Assembly: GCA_006386115.1 (NCBI GenBank)
Contig: VFIW01000017.1
Span: forward strand, 520,499-584,498
Length of the DNA: 64,000 nt
Direction of reading: 5' to 3'
Source of the DNA: Globisporangium splendens
Taxonomy: Eukaryota; Oomycota; Peronosporomycetes; Pythiales; Pythiaceae
Positions 33,983-45,735 of this stretch are shown here, in pieces. Under the pieces are notes generated by a model, which was given only the letters and a program-made list of their open reading frames with translations, searched no databases and had not been told where the DNA came from. How positions within the stretch are numbered: position 1 is the first letter of the stretch; each line of letters begins with the position of its first letter. The translations under genes and the position numbers were made by a program.

Positions 33983-34391
33983 TTGATCAAATGGGTACAC
34001 TCGACTCCAGTTCCATAAATTCAAGAGTCTAGACTCCAGCACCATAAATTCTGTACTCGAAGCAGTCCACCAAGTGGATCCATGTCTTGCGTTCTAATCT
34101 GTCACTATATCGGGGGGGTATCACCGAACCGGTTCGTCTGAACCGGTCTCTCTCCGAACCGTGGACGCTTAGGGGTGCGCTGTGTGGATTGATTGGTGGC
34201 CAAAACGCCGGTGCGGTTTAAGCGCGCTTAAGCGGGTTGCGGCTCGGTTTCCCTGCGAATGGGAACCGCGAAGGGCTGGCTGGCTCGGATCGCTTTGACT
34301 GGTTTTAAGCGCGAGTGGGCTTGACGCGCTATACCTGCGATTTCATTTGCCAGTAGTTTCTCCTGCACTACCTCATCGACATCTAACGAAA
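33983..34391. promoter_or_regulatory. Upstream region of RPS28 with several palindromes
   Basis: Contains CGAACCGGTTCG (34125-34136), a second ACCGGT 9 bp later, TTAAGCGCGCTTAA near 34208-34221 and an imperfect CGGTTTCCC/GGGAACCG hairpin near 34240-34270. The region is upstream of a ribosomal protein gene, so promoter function is plausible but unproven. Confidence 0.35.
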
Positions 34392-35115
34392 ATGGTAAGC
34401 AAATGAATATGAGTACGTGGCTGCAGTTATGGAAGCGGTCTCTTTATACGCGACTGCGTGGGTGAAATGGGGATGCACAAGCAGCAAAAAGGAGCAATGC
34501 ACAGTCGAGACACGATCGCGGAAAGAGAAAACCAACGGCAGACAAACTGCAACCACTGCGGTTGCCTTCGATGGGCGGACTAAAGCAGCAGACAATCGTG
34601 TACGATTGCAGCGAGCTGCGCTACAAGTATAAGAACTCGACGATCCCGCTTTCCCAGACAGGTCTCTAATTTGCGTACAAAGCTCAAGCAAATGGCAGTG
34701 ACATTCGACGTTCCTGATTCGCGTTAATTTTCCTGAGTCTCTAGTAGCTCTGAGATTGATGACGTGCATTGCTCGCTGCGCTGGTGTTGCATCCCCGTTC
34801 CCGCCGGCTGCAATAAAGACGCGACTCTGTTGGTGTTTGAATAATGGCTACTGTCAATCGGACATTGGTTGGTAACGATTGGATGTGCTTGTCGTTCTTT
34901 GCTCATTATTGTAGGATCAACAACGCGACTACATGCTTGCTAAGGTTGTCAACGTCCTCGGACGCACCGGTAACACGGGTAACGTGACCCAGGTCCGTGT
35001 TGAATTCCTTCAGGATGACAAGCGTAAGATCATCCGTAACGTCAAGGGCCCAGTCCGTGAAGGCGACATCCTCTGCCTGTTGGAATGGGAGCGTGAAGCC
35101 CGCCGCTTGAGATAA
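34392..35115 (+). CDS. RPS28: 40S ribosomal protein S28
   Basis: The coding sequence is 67 residues in two exons: the start codon alone at 34392-34394 and 34915-35115. Exon 2 reads [45 protein letters not shown] text as [20 protein letters not shown] and ends EREARRLR, which is the universally conserved eS28 sequence and length. The 520-bp intron directly after ATG (GTAAGC to GTAG) is several times longer than others in the window. A first intron placed at or next to the start codon is common in ribosomal protein genes and often carries regulatory elements. eS28 sits in the small-subunit head near the mRNA exit channel. Confidence 0.93.
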
Positions 35116-35857
35116 GCGCTCGAGCGTCCAGAGCCAGTCACCAGCAGCTACGAATGCATTAACAGGGAACTCGAGGCCGTTGTACCAAGAGGGTGTCATT
35201 TAAACAAAACCGGCAGCTTTTTTGTGCTTTCTTTCTGGAGCGAAGATCGTCCATGCGTTCGTCATTTGTCTACTGTGGATGGAACTCTCGAAGTGTGTGA
35301 ATATGTTCGCGGGTGATTTAACAAGAGAAGCGTTTCGACTCCAAGACGTGCAGCAAACTTGGTGAGGGAATTATGAAGAACTTGAGATGTGCTGCGCGAC
35401 CTGGAACGGAAGAGAGAATGGGGGAACTTGAAGGAGAGCGCGCGGATACACGGAGAGAGAAGCTGAAGCAGAGGAAATGGGAGCGTTGTGGGGGTGATTG
35501 GACAGACAGACAGGAAGGAAAACAAAATGGCTGGTGGTTTGGATACTCTTTTCGGTAGGAGGATTTAATTGCGCTAATATTTCGATGAGAAACCAGACAA
35601 GCAAACAAGTGACGTGTTGTATCTATATGGAAAAGCTGGCTCATGCAAAATGCTTGTATATAAAAATCACGGTGGCATGCTGACTAAAAAAGACTCGGGT
35701 GCCCTATCATTCTACTTGAGTTTGGAAAGGTGGTCGACGACTCTAATTTCCTTCAAAACGTTGACACAAAATCTTGTTCATAATGGTGGTGGCGGGCGGC
35801 ATCATCGCCACGAACTCCCCTGCCACCTTTTCATAAGATTCACGTCGAACGACCTTC
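35116..35857. other. Convergent gap RPS28 / LIS1
   Basis: 740 bp between the 3' ends of two genes. AG-rich plus-strand tract at about 35385-35530. No coding content seen. Confidence 0.4.
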
Positions 35858-37710
35858 TTAACTGCATTCCCAGACATTGATAAGCTTGTCGATGCCGCCC
35901 GAGATCATCAAAGGCAGGGTCGGATGCACGTCGACGCTTGTGAGGAAATGGCCGTGGGCTTCGTCTAGAGTCCGCACGCATCGTCCAGTCTGCAGAAGAA
36001 CAGCGACAAACACACACACACACACACATAAGCACTGACAAATCAACAAGATAGACCAATGTGTATCCCAGCATTGCATGCCCATGGTTCGCACCTCCAG
36101 GTCGTACACTCGGATCGTTTTGTCTTCGGCCGCGCTGATCGCGTACTTGCCGCACGGATGGAACCGCACGCACCGCACCCAGTTCTCGTGGCTCGCAAAG
36201 CTCATCAGCAGCGTGCCGCTGAACGCTTCCCATAATCGCACCGTGCGGTCGCGCGAGCCCGACAAAAGGAACTTGACTCGTCGTACGGAAGGCGATGTGG
36301 TCGCATTCGTGCCATCGACGACCATGTCTGTCATCAAGGCTTCTTCTGGGCTACGTGCTGCTGCCTCTCCATTTCCAGTGGCCACCACGGCGCCAACAGC
36401 CGCGAGCTTCTTTGCATGCGCTTTCTCGATCGCGAGCTCCTGAGCACCAGACTTCGCAAATGTAACGCTCTCGACGACGTGCTCGTGCTCTCGAATCGAC
36501 TGCAGCACGCGCATATGCTGCAGATCCCAAAGCAGAATCGACCGATCGTTGCCGCATGTGGCCAAGTACAAACCATCGTCGCTCACGGCGACGTCGCGCA
36601 CCCAGTCGCTGTGGCCGCCATTCAAAGTGTTGACGCAGTAGCCCGTCGAGATCTCCCAGACCTTGATCGTGTGGTCCCGCGAGCACGAGTACAGCAGGTC
36701 TTCGCCTGCAGTCGCAAATACGACACCACACACGTTGTGGTCATGACCGCGCAGCGTCTTGAGGCATTCGTAGTCGCCGTCAGTTGAGAAATCCCACAGC
36801 TTGATCGACAGATCCGCCGACGTCGACGCCAACAGCGTGCCTGCGCTGTTGAACGCGACAGCCTGCACGGCGTTCGTGTGGCCCTTGAGCGTGCGCTCGT
36901 ACTCGCCTGTCTCAAAATCCCACACTTTGACCGTCGCGTCCTCGCTGCCCGAGGCAAACACGCTAAACACAGGGTGGAACGCGACACACTACAACACACA
37001 AGGCACTCAAAGCAGCAGTAAGTGGCTATAACGCACATTGCACAGCCCATGCAAACGTAAATGCAACAGCACCTACCGTGACGGGACTTCGGTGACCTGT
37101 AAGCGCGTACTTTGGTGGCGCACGCGGGAGAAACTCGCTGCGCGGTCGTCCGCCGATGCCGCCGCCAAGGAGATCGCGGCGACTCACGACGCCGTTGCCG
37201 AGCTTCGTCGTCTCCTCCAACAGCTGCACTTTGTTCTCAAGTTCCATGACCTTGCGCTGCAACCGGATCACGGACGTCCATTTCTTTTCCAGCAGACCCG
37301 CATGCTTGCCTTGGGGAGTTAACAGAGAACACACACATACACAACGGTTTTCATTAGAACAAGGCAACCCACTTGACTCCCAACGCACGCCATATCTTCC
37401 TCCATTGTACTAGTGGATCTCCTTACCATCTGCGGACTTTGTGATCCCCGCTTCGCGCTCAAATGCCGCGGCCGTGTCGGCAAAGCGTTCGCCCATGCCA
37501 TGGAGGTAGTCCAACATGGATTGATGCCTGTCGTGTGCGCACGCATATGCGTCCGTCAGTTGCCATCCATACACACAGAGAGGCATACACAGAGTGAGAG
37601 AGAAAGAGACAGAGTCACCCCCTGTGTGTAAAGATGCCTATGGGCTGCTGCCTGATTGGCACGCGCCCTCCCACGTACAGATCCTGCCGCTGCTTCTCCG
37701 TGAGCACCAT
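35858..37710 (-). CDS. LIS1 / PAFAH1B1 homologue (dynein regulator, nuclear migration)
   Basis: Five exons: 37710-37679, 37527-37427, 37309-37077, 36988-36095, 35989-35858; 463 residues, all phases consistent. N terminus: [20 protein letters not shown] (LisH), then the coiled coil [20 protein letters not shown], nearly identical to LIS1 proteins. Seven WD40 repeats follow ([24 protein letters not shown], ending [15 protein letters not shown]). Between repeats 4 and 5 there is an insertion of about 45 residues rich in Ala/Lys/Glu, which explains why it is longer than the 410 residues of animal LIS1. LIS1 binds the dynein motor and NudE and is needed for nuclear positioning in hyphae. A (GT)n run lies in intron 4, about 36000-36023. 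Confidence 0.94.
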
Positions 37711-37995
37711 CTTGCTTCGTTATCTTCGCTCGTATCGCGAGCCTGCAGTCAACAACACACACCCAAATGCGCTAAATAAAGAGACCCTCCCATGTACCGC
37801 TTGAGATGGTACACTTGATAGGGAACAAAAGACCCAACCACCCATTTCGAAATTGCACTTGGGTGAGTGGGTGGGGCTAGGGCCTAGCTGCTAGTCATTC
37901 ACATCACAGGTCAGATGTACAGTGAGATAGCTTATTAGAAGATCCTTTCAGACCAATGCAACAGATGTTCGGCACCTACGGTACGAAGGGTGTCA

Positions 37996-38010
37996 ATTGT
38001 TGCAGCAATT
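37996..38010. repeat. Target-site duplication of LINE copy C (3' side of element)
   Basis: ATTGTTGCAGCAATT, repeated at 40221-40235. One base at the border is ambiguous, so the true length is 14 or 15 bp. Confidence 0.88.
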
Positions 38011-40220
38011 CTTTATTCTTTATAAGGTGAGGTATGTTGAGGTTCATCGTCGTGACCTACAATATCCATTCTCCTAACTAATCTTCATTACGAATTTCAT
38101 CTAGGAGTATAAATGTGTCTCGAGCGCGGATTGCACTAGATCACTTCTAACTGCTAAATAATCTTTGACCAGGATGGCATGTTCTCTTGGTCCTATGTGA
38201 GGCTGCCTTGTGTTGTCCAATGACCTTGGGTCTTCCGAACTTCGCATATGCCAATGCATGACGTCGTTGTCAAGATCCTGGGTGAGATTGTTGAAAGCAG
38301 CTCTTTGAGTTGGGAAGTGGACCTGCGTTGAGGTTCTGGTGTCCATGGCTAGGTTGGCGGCTGAGTCCGCCATCTTGTTGAAGGCATAGTAGTGATGGTA
38401 CCATCCTCGGATGTCGATGCAATCCGCGAGTCGTCGACTTGTCTGGTATAAACGTGCCAATCGGTGCTGTCGAGGGGATCGATGCATTCGCTGTTGGGAG
38501 ATAATCAGTGCACTGTCTCCAATCACGTACAACGATTCGAAGTGACTGCGTTGGGCTTCTCGGAGTCCGTGTATGAGACCCCAGTACTCGGCAAAGTTGT
38601 TGGTCGTGTCCTTCCTGCTGTAGGCCATGCTGGCGGTCCAGATTAAACTGGCTGTGTGCGAGTCCTTATGGACACGCATGATAATGGATCCAGTCCCTCC
38701 TGGTCCTGGATTGCCGCGTGATCCGCCATCGAAAAACAACAGGTAAACGCCGCGAGTATCATTTGGAGTCAAGGGGATGGCGTCGGTTTGACTGAGAAAG
38801 CAGTCGACATATGCCTTGAGAACTGCTGTAACCGCGTGACCGTCAGAGTCTCCAGCTTGAGCTTCAGCGAGTCGCGTGAGGTTTCGCATTCCTGCCTCTA
38901 ATCTGGTCGTCATGATCGCCATCTCAGCAGTCGATTCGATTGGATCCGAATCCATGCGTCGCAGATGCGCACACCAAATGGATTGTATGAGCGACGCGCT
39001 CACATATCGCCACAGCGTGTGTGCGACGGAATAGAGATGATCTTGGAGATGTTCATTGGAGAACTTGTGTCCGATAATGTGTCTCTTGATCGTGGTCCAT
39101 GCATGCCTTGGAGTATCTGGTAGATCCAGACTGAAGATCCAGATTGCGGGGTCGTGATCAGGAGTGATTCCGATCTTCGCCCATAGCGCATAAAAGTAGT
39201 TCCACACGAGTTTGGCTTTCGGACACTCCCAGAAGAGATGTTGAACAGAAGATTGGACAACTTGGGAACATTCGGGATTCGAGCAGGATAGATCAGCTTT
39301 CTCCTAGTTCCACATGGAGAGTCGGTTGGCTTTCAGCCGGAGAAGAGTCTGGGCTGTATAAACAGTAATCCCTGGGATGTTGTGTGATTCGCTCCATTGG
39401 ATTAATTGCAGTCCTGGCCACAGAGATCCTGCTGTATGGACAGCTTTGTTGACTGCTGCATCTCGAGTATCTTTTCCAATTTGTGTCCTCGTTGCTGCAA
39501 CTTGTTGCCGATAGAAAGATCTGGTCGTATTGTATCGTCCGTTGCCACCCCATAGTTGCACGATTCTTGTGAAGCGTCGATGTGCATGGAACGACACCTT
39601 CTGCCCGTTCAAGTCTCTTGTTGCCATGATGTCACAGTCCATTGCGGAGTGAACTGTATGCGTAGCTTTGACTAGGGTCGTGTCGACGTGGGTCAGAGTT
39701 GCTTCGCTGGTGTGCAGATGCCATTCGTGGTTGTAATGACGTTGCCCGTTGTACAGCCGAAGCACATTTGTTTGCTGTGGCCGATACAGAAGCTGTGGGA
39801 AGTTGGATACCAACGTAGCACATAACCGCTCGAGCGCTCGAATAGACGGCCGGTAGAATCCGGAGATTCCACATGTTGGGATGAAGTTAAGCACTCCTGG
39901 TCTTATCCACTCCCATCGAAGTATGTCACCCAGTTGTGCTGTCCCAACTGATAATGATGTGTGAGCAAGCTTGTAAGGGGAACCGTTGGAATCAAGAAGC
40001 CACCCATCTGCAGTCGAGGTCATGTATGGCAACCATTCTGCACAGAATGTCCCACGTAGCTTTCGTCCTTCAGCGATGATGCATGGAAGCCTGTCAGACA
40101 TTTTAGAGCTGAGGTCGATCTGGAACACATCGCCGTCCCATTGAGTCTGAACAATTGTCGACTTGAAGTGCTCGTAACACCAACGTACATTATCACGTTC
40201 TCTGGGCTCATAGGGTCGAG
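38011..40220 (-). mobile_element. LINE copy C, 5'-truncated, RT C-terminal region plus RNase H
   Basis: 2,210 bp in minus orientation, flanked by a 14-15 bp duplication. It starts within the region after the RT core (RPYEPRERDNVRWCYEHFKS) and ends with the family tail CCTTATAAAGAATAAA. One nonsense codon, TAG at 39304-39306, interrupts MWN*EKADLSC; the same base change occurs in LINE copy A. Downstream, the RNase H domain is uninterrupted: FFDGGSRGNPGPGG, the acidic residue in NFAEYWGL, IGDSALIIS and KMADSAAN hold the four catalytic carboxylates. It resembles copy B at nearly every position. It is not mobile because the RT core is absent. Confidence 0.92.
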
Positions 40221-41587
40221 ATTGTTGCAGCAATTTGCAATGGAGTGATGGTGTCGTTGCACTTTGTTTCTGTGTCACTGGTTCCTGTTTCTTTCTGTTT
40301 GCGCAACTTGGAGATTTTCAAGCTCCAAGAAGCCTGAAATCGAATGCACGAAAGTTTACAGATCCGTTTCATTGGTGAGGGGGATTAAAATCGCACACGA
40401 TCATTTTTTCAATTTGCATCGGAGCGTTTCCTGCGATAATGTAGACGAATGATTCACGTGCTTTGTTTTCTTCGTTTGTCATTTAATACTCGTTAGGGCT
40501 ACTCTGTGCGGAGTTCGCTCGCACCGGCCTGCATTTTGTCTTCGTATCTCTAAGATTACAGTCTCCCTTTCCACGCTGAAAGGAATCATCCGTAAAAGCC
40601 CGACATTCGTGACTGCATGAGGTCCTTCACCTGTGTGTTTCTTGAGCTAGCTCGTGGAAAACAAATGGCCGCCCAATGATGGCGTATGGATTAAATTCTC
40701 TGCAATTGTATTCGTATGGGTAGAACCGCGTTTCAGTATCAAGCAAAAAAATCAGTGTCCTTGACATCCGTAGAAGCACGCTTTTGCGGGCGTGCTTCTC
40801 ACGCTTGCGCGTGGAAAACAAGTGGTGGTACAATGGATGATCATAAACATGGATCACAGTGCGTCGATGACTTCTATGGCCAGAAGTTCGGTTTCAGTTT
40901 CAGATATTTCTGTGGTGAGCCGTATTATCAACCCACACGCAGTCCATGCGAAAGAATTTCTCGCACTCTGTTCCCTCTTCGCATCGTGGCCACGATCGTC
41001 GATTCCACAACCACAGTTCACCCAATTGCCAGACTAGTTCGTCGTCATCAGGACTATCCCCACACTTGTCACTGCACTCGCGTGCTTCCCTTCAATATCC
41101 GAACAAAAGCAACTTCGAATATTTTACAAAACTAGTTGCATATGGAGGTATGCGGACCTGCTGTTTGATCCATGTTCGCAAGCAAAGCAAATGATGTCCA
41201 TCTAATTAGGCAGGCTATAATTTGACGAAACATTTCATTTCAAAGGAGATCCGGCATTGCTGCAGACTGGACTGAGACTTCCTGTCCACCACTGGCTTCG
41301 ACCTTGCTGGCTTGTCCATCTGGAGATGCAGAACCAACGAGGCAACTGGCTATCGCACTTGCACTTGCTTTCAGCATGCCCAAATATTGAGTTTGCGGTG
41401 TCCGCAATCGTAAATCGGCTATTCCCTCGTCGACCTGTCTATGCACACAATGCCGTCCATCGCGTCCATCCCACCGTGTCCCAATTGCATGGAATCGGCC
41501 AGGACCTCGCTCGCAATCGTCCTGCTCATTAATCAAACCGCGGCCAAGCGCGCACCGAGCCCATTCACGACAGATAAATCCGCAGAT
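40221..41587. other. Intergenic region upstream of thaumatin-like gene 1
   Basis: About 1.3 kb, starting with the LINE target-site duplication (40221-40235). Contains a hairpin with perfect 10-bp arms (40772-40781 and 40790-40799, AGAAGCACGC, 8-base loop) and two related GTGGAAAACAA(A/G)TGG words at about 40653 and 40811. Short frames have no recognisable content. Confidence 0.4.
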
Positions 41588-42636
41588 ATGCAGCCGACCA
41601 AGTTGTTCGCTTACTCGATGGCGACGGCCGCGATGGTCCTGAGTCCCGCCATGGGCTTCAAGCTCACGGTGCAGAACCACTGCACCCACAACGTGGACCT
41701 CGTGACACGCGAGGGTGGCAAGTACACGGACGACAAGGAGACACTCGCTGTCGGCGCGTCGACCACCAAGGAGATCAACAAGGGCTTCGAGGGCCACTTC
41801 CGCCACGGAACCGACGTCGCTGCGACCTGTACGTATTTTGTATATTGGTGGCTCTCGATTGTCAGAGTTGCGGTGCTGACGCTTATTTCTATTCTTATCA
41901 CGTGTCTGGATATGCAGTGGTTGAATTTGCGACGAAGGGCGACATGGCGTTTGCGTGGTACGATATCAGTGTCATCCCTCCGAACCTCAACCCCGGCCAC
42001 GAGTTCTGCTCCAGCCTCGACGACTGCAAGAAGAACTCGGCGTCCGGCAAGGGGTTCAACGTGGCTGTGCAGGTCACGCCGGCGTCCAACACGAACGGCG
42101 CCAACTGCCGTCAACTCACGTGCCTCGCTGACGGCTGCACGGACGCGTACCTGTTCCCGAAGGACGACACCAAGACCCACTCGTGCCCTTTGGACACGGA
42201 CTTTACACTCACGTTCTGCCCTGGCGGCTCGTCCGACCAGAGCCAGGCTTCAGCCTCCACTCCAGCTCCGTCCACTGCTGCTCCAACACCAGCAGCTACT
42301 CCAGCCCCAGCGGCTACGCCAGCTCCTGTGTCCACTGAGAACGAGAGCATTGGCAAGGTTTCGCCAGGCAACTACGGTGATGATGAGGAAGACGACGAAG
42401 AGAGCACCACGCCAGCGCCAGCCGCGAAGTCTGGACTCGAGTCGGGTGTCTTGACAAAGAAAATTGAGGTTACCCCAGCGCCAACCCCAGTCGTGACCCC
42501 AGCACCAACGCAAGCACCAGCTCCAGCTGCGACGCCAGCCTCTACTGCCACTGCGGGTGGCTCGTCCAATGTCCCTGCGGTCACTCCTGCGGCGTCCTCG
42601 CCGAAGACGCCAAAGCCGAAGATCTGCCACAGCTAA
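41588..42636 (+). CDS. Secreted thaumatin-like protein with Pro/Ala/Thr-rich tail (1)
   Basis: Two exons, 41588-41828 and 41918-42636, giving 319 residues. The signal peptide is MQPTKLFAYSMATAAMVLSP plus AMG. The domain begins FKLTVQNHCTHNVDLV and has WYDISVIPPN, several Cys pairs and CTDAYLFPKDDTKTHSCPLD followed by FTLTFCPGG. The order CxDAYxxPxDDxxTxxCP...FCP is the C-terminal signature of thaumatin/PR-5 folds. From about residue 190 a low-complexity tail of TPAP and ATPAP units with an acidic DDEEDDEES block follows and ends PKICHS. Start at 41588 is chosen because it begins the signal peptide. It is convergent with a paralogue. I infer a wall- or host-facing protein; binding or beta-glucan activity is not shown. 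Confidence 0.82.
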
Positions 42637-43246
42637 TTTGGATCCACACTGTGCCGCTCTATTGTACTCATAGAACGCCGACACCCAGTACGGAGCGCTC
42701 CCATCTACCTGTTTGTCCCAAGATCTTTCTGAAAAGGAAGGTCTCTTGTATGAATAATGTAATGCAGCCATGTGGAACGAATGCAGTTCCGAAAAACATT
42801 CACGTGCTTGATTTACATCTGTGAGCTGTATGCCGTCACAGCTGACAATTGTACCTGCAGCAGCATGGGTTGAATATGTAGCCACCATCAGCAGCAGCAT
42901 CTGACTTGCGCGCAAGTTCCTCCATTTCAGCACGTTGCTTTATGTAAAAGTCGCGCATGTGAGAAGTATCCGCAACAGCGGCTGCTCTGTGTAGTCAACT
43001 GGAGGTAGCGATCCTTCTTCTTGTAGCCACTCCTTTACGGACACAAAGGACAGCGCACAATGTCCTGTCTGAAGTGAGGCTACTTGGGTTTGGAAGAAGC
43101 AAATTCAGAACAAATCTGGACTGCGCAGAAACCCGCCACCAGATGCAAATTATGCAACAGCGTCTCTATTATCTGGATTGAGCGAGCAAAAGACAAACCA
43201 AGTTCACACCAGCTACATGCTACAATAACAACTAGTCGCATCTGTT
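42637..43246. other. Convergent gap between thaumatin-like genes
   Basis: 610 bp between the two stop codons. No coding content or repeat recognised. Confidence 0.4.
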
Positions 43247-44379
43247 TCACAGCGTCGGGAGTCCCGAGTTCCCCACGACGGGCGATTTGTCCGAGAGCGC
43301 GTCGAACTTGCGTTTCTTTCGGCGCACGACCACGATCGCAGCGACGGCGACAGCAGCCACAAGCACAAACGCACCGATTACGAGGATGCCCGCTGTGCCC
43401 GACGTGCTGCTGCTGTTGCCAGTCTGAGTGGATGTTTCCACTACAGGCGGCTCTGTTGGCGCTGTACTACTTGCCGTTGCAGTAGGAGGAGCTGGGATCG
43501 AACTACTAATAGTAGTGTCACTGGTAGGAGCAGCCACATTGTGATCGCTCTCTAAAGAGCTCGAGGTGGACGAGGCGCTGGAGAGGACGCCAGGGTCAGC
43601 CTCTTTGGCGACTTGGTCTTCTTCAGGCTGCGCAGTCGCATTGGAGGCATTTGCTGCTGAAGGCGTTGGCGTTGGCGTTTCCGTCGACATTTGCATTGGC
43701 GCCTGCGTTGGTGCTTCGCTTGGTGGCGCTGAGGTTGTCGTGGCAGCGCCGCCAGATCCGCCAGGGCAGAACGTGACCACAAAGACTGTCTCAAGAGGAC
43801 AATTGTGGGTCTTCGTGTCATCCTTTGGGAATTGGTACGCGTCGTCGCAGCCATCTTGTAAGCACGTGAGCACGCGGCAGTGCGTGCCGTCGAGGTTGCC
43901 TTGAGGCGCAATCTGCATTGGCTCGTTGTACCCAGTGCCGCCTGTGAACTGCTTGCACGCTGCAAGACTTGAACACTCCGCTGGTCCTTGCGTCGGAGAC
44001 GTTGGGATGACACTGATGTCGTACCAGAGCTTGCCACCAGAGCACGTAAACTCGGCCACTAAGAAAAAGAGCAAAGAGACAACACGCACATGAGTCATAG
44101 AGCAACGAGGACAATGGAAGCTTGCACCGTGAAGAGCTACTTACATGTCGCCTGCGGATCTCTTCCTGCGCGGAACATGCCTCGGAAACCCTCGTCAACC
44201 TTGTCAAGAAGCTGCGTCGACGCGCCTGGAGCCAAGGGAAATTCCTGCACATTGTCCCACAAATTAATCTGGTGGTCGCACCGGTTGGTGAACGCGATCG
44301 CGGCTGCAGTGGACGACTGCATGTTGGGGGCGACGACGGAGATCGTCGCGAATACGACGACGGACCATGAGGATCCCAT
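43247..44379 (-). CDS. Thaumatin-like protein with C-terminal membrane anchor (2)
   Basis: Two exons, 44379-44145 and 44058-43247, giving 348 residues. It shares with gene 1 the same intron position and phase (one base of a Leu codon after QAT/AAT), WYDISVIPT, and CDDAYQFPKDDTKTHNCPLE with FVVTFCPGG. The N-terminal hydrophobic stretch MGSSWSVVVFATISVVAPN is a signal peptide. A Thr/Ser/Pro-rich stalk of about 110 residues leads to a transmembrane segment (GILVIGAFVLVAAVAVAAIV, about 302-323) and a basic stop-transfer RRKKRK with a 25-residue tail. The anchored form therefore differs from the freely secreted gene 1. I infer duplication, with the membrane part gained or lost after it. Surface localisation is likely; ligand unknown. 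Confidence 0.82.
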
Positions 44380-44960
44380 CGTCTACTGAATAGCGATACT
44401 GATACAAAGTGTGCTTTACACTTGCAAGCGAGAAAATTGACAAGTGCCTTGGACACGAAGAGCTAGAATGGGTAAAAGACAACCTAGCAGTAAAGTCAGG
44501 AGCCAGTCAGCAGGTGCTGCAGGAGACTTCGCTCTTTCCCAATGACAGCAAGCGCCTCATAGAAATTCCGGTCTGCGCGAAAGAGACAGAGAGCAGGAGC
44601 AGACGAATAAGCAGATGGGGAGCTGTCGCCTTCCGCCACTCGCTTTTCCCCAACGCACAAAGGATGCCGAACCTCACTCTCACAATTCGTGTTGAGTGCA
44701 TGATTGAAGCCATTCTGCCTCGTTCTCTACCTCAACTTCTCACAAGTCGCATATTTTTAGCAGTGAACCATCAACAAGAAAACCGGTATAGACCGAGCCA
44801 CACCGGTATACCACTGATTTGCAAAAGTATACTGTCGCATACCTGCATCAAAAGCATACCGGTATGCTTTTGTTGTCGTTCCTCTTCCTTCACCTTGAAC
44901 TTTCGGTATCCTTTGACCATTTTAAGTTTTGACCATCGCTCCCAAGACAATCGTGAGAAG
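44380..44960. promoter_or_regulatory. Divergent promoter region with ACCGGTATA words and 24-bp palindrome
   Basis: Between the divergent thaumatin-like gene 2 and the isochorismatase-like gene. ACCGGTATA occurs at 44782-44790 and 44802-44810. At 44849-44872 there is a perfect 24-bp palindrome centred on ACCGGT, with arms CAAAAGCATACC. These lie 90-180 bp upstream of the start at 44961. Confidence 0.45.
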
Positions 44961-45678
44961 ATGCTAGCGAACGTGGCGAAGCGCGTCGGGCGACTCGTGC
45001 CGTCGTCCAGCGTGCTGTTCGTGTGCGACGTGCAGGAAGTCTTCCGCAACTCGATCTTCCAGCTACCGACGGTCGTGCACGGCACCAACTCGCTCGTGAG
45101 CGCCGCCAAGATCCTCGACATCCCCATCGTCGTGACCACGCAGTACGCCGCGCGCTTCGGCGACACGGTGGCGGAGATCAACCAGAACCTCGCGGACGCC
45201 CCCAACTACAAGGTGTTCGACAAGACGCTCTTCTCCATGATGACGCCCGAGGTCGATGCGTACGTAGAGAAGGAGCTCAAGAAGCCGACGTCCGTCATCC
45301 TCTGCGGCATCGAAGGCCACGTGTGCGTGCTGCAGACGTGCCTGGATCTCCTGGACAAGGGCTACGAGGTCCACGTCATCGCCGACGCCGTATCCAGCTC
45401 CACGGCATACACGCGCAGTGTGTCTTTGGAGGTGAGTGATACTTATCGTAGTTGTATTATGATGCTTTGATATTCCTCTGATAGAAATGCTTGAAATGTC
45501 TTGCTGTCTATTTTAGCGAATGCGTCAATCTGGCGCGTTCATTACGTCGGTGGAGTCGTCGATTTTCCAGTTGGCGCGCGATTCCAAGAACCCAAAGTTC
45601 AAGGACATCTCCAAGCTCATTAAGGAGCACTTGAAGGTGGACAACGGGTTCGACACCAGTTCTGCAGCGCGTCTTTAA
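44961..45678 (+). CDS. Isochorismatase-like hydrolase (ISOC2-type)
   Basis: Two exons, 44961-45431 and 45517-45678, giving 210 residues. The cysteine-hydrolase catalytic triad is complete: Asp23 in FVCDVQEVF, Lys88 in VFDKTLFSM and Cys122 in CGIEGHVCVLQT. The spacing and the motif TTQYAARFGDT match the ISOC1/ISOC2 group. There is no signal peptide, so this is an intracellular or mitochondrial member and not a secreted salicylate-targeting effector of the type known in oomycetes. The substrate of the group is not settled. The start ATG follows GTGAGAAG. The gene is convergent with EXO1 (58 bp between stops). Confidence 0.88.
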
Positions 45679-45735
45679 TGAGTAAACGAACGAGAAATCA
45701 AGGTGTGAGGAAGAAGGAAGACAACGAAATTTGCT

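Noticed and set aside
44961..45678. Isochorismatase as a secreted effector
   Set aside because: There is no signal peptide and the sequence groups with the ISOC2 type.
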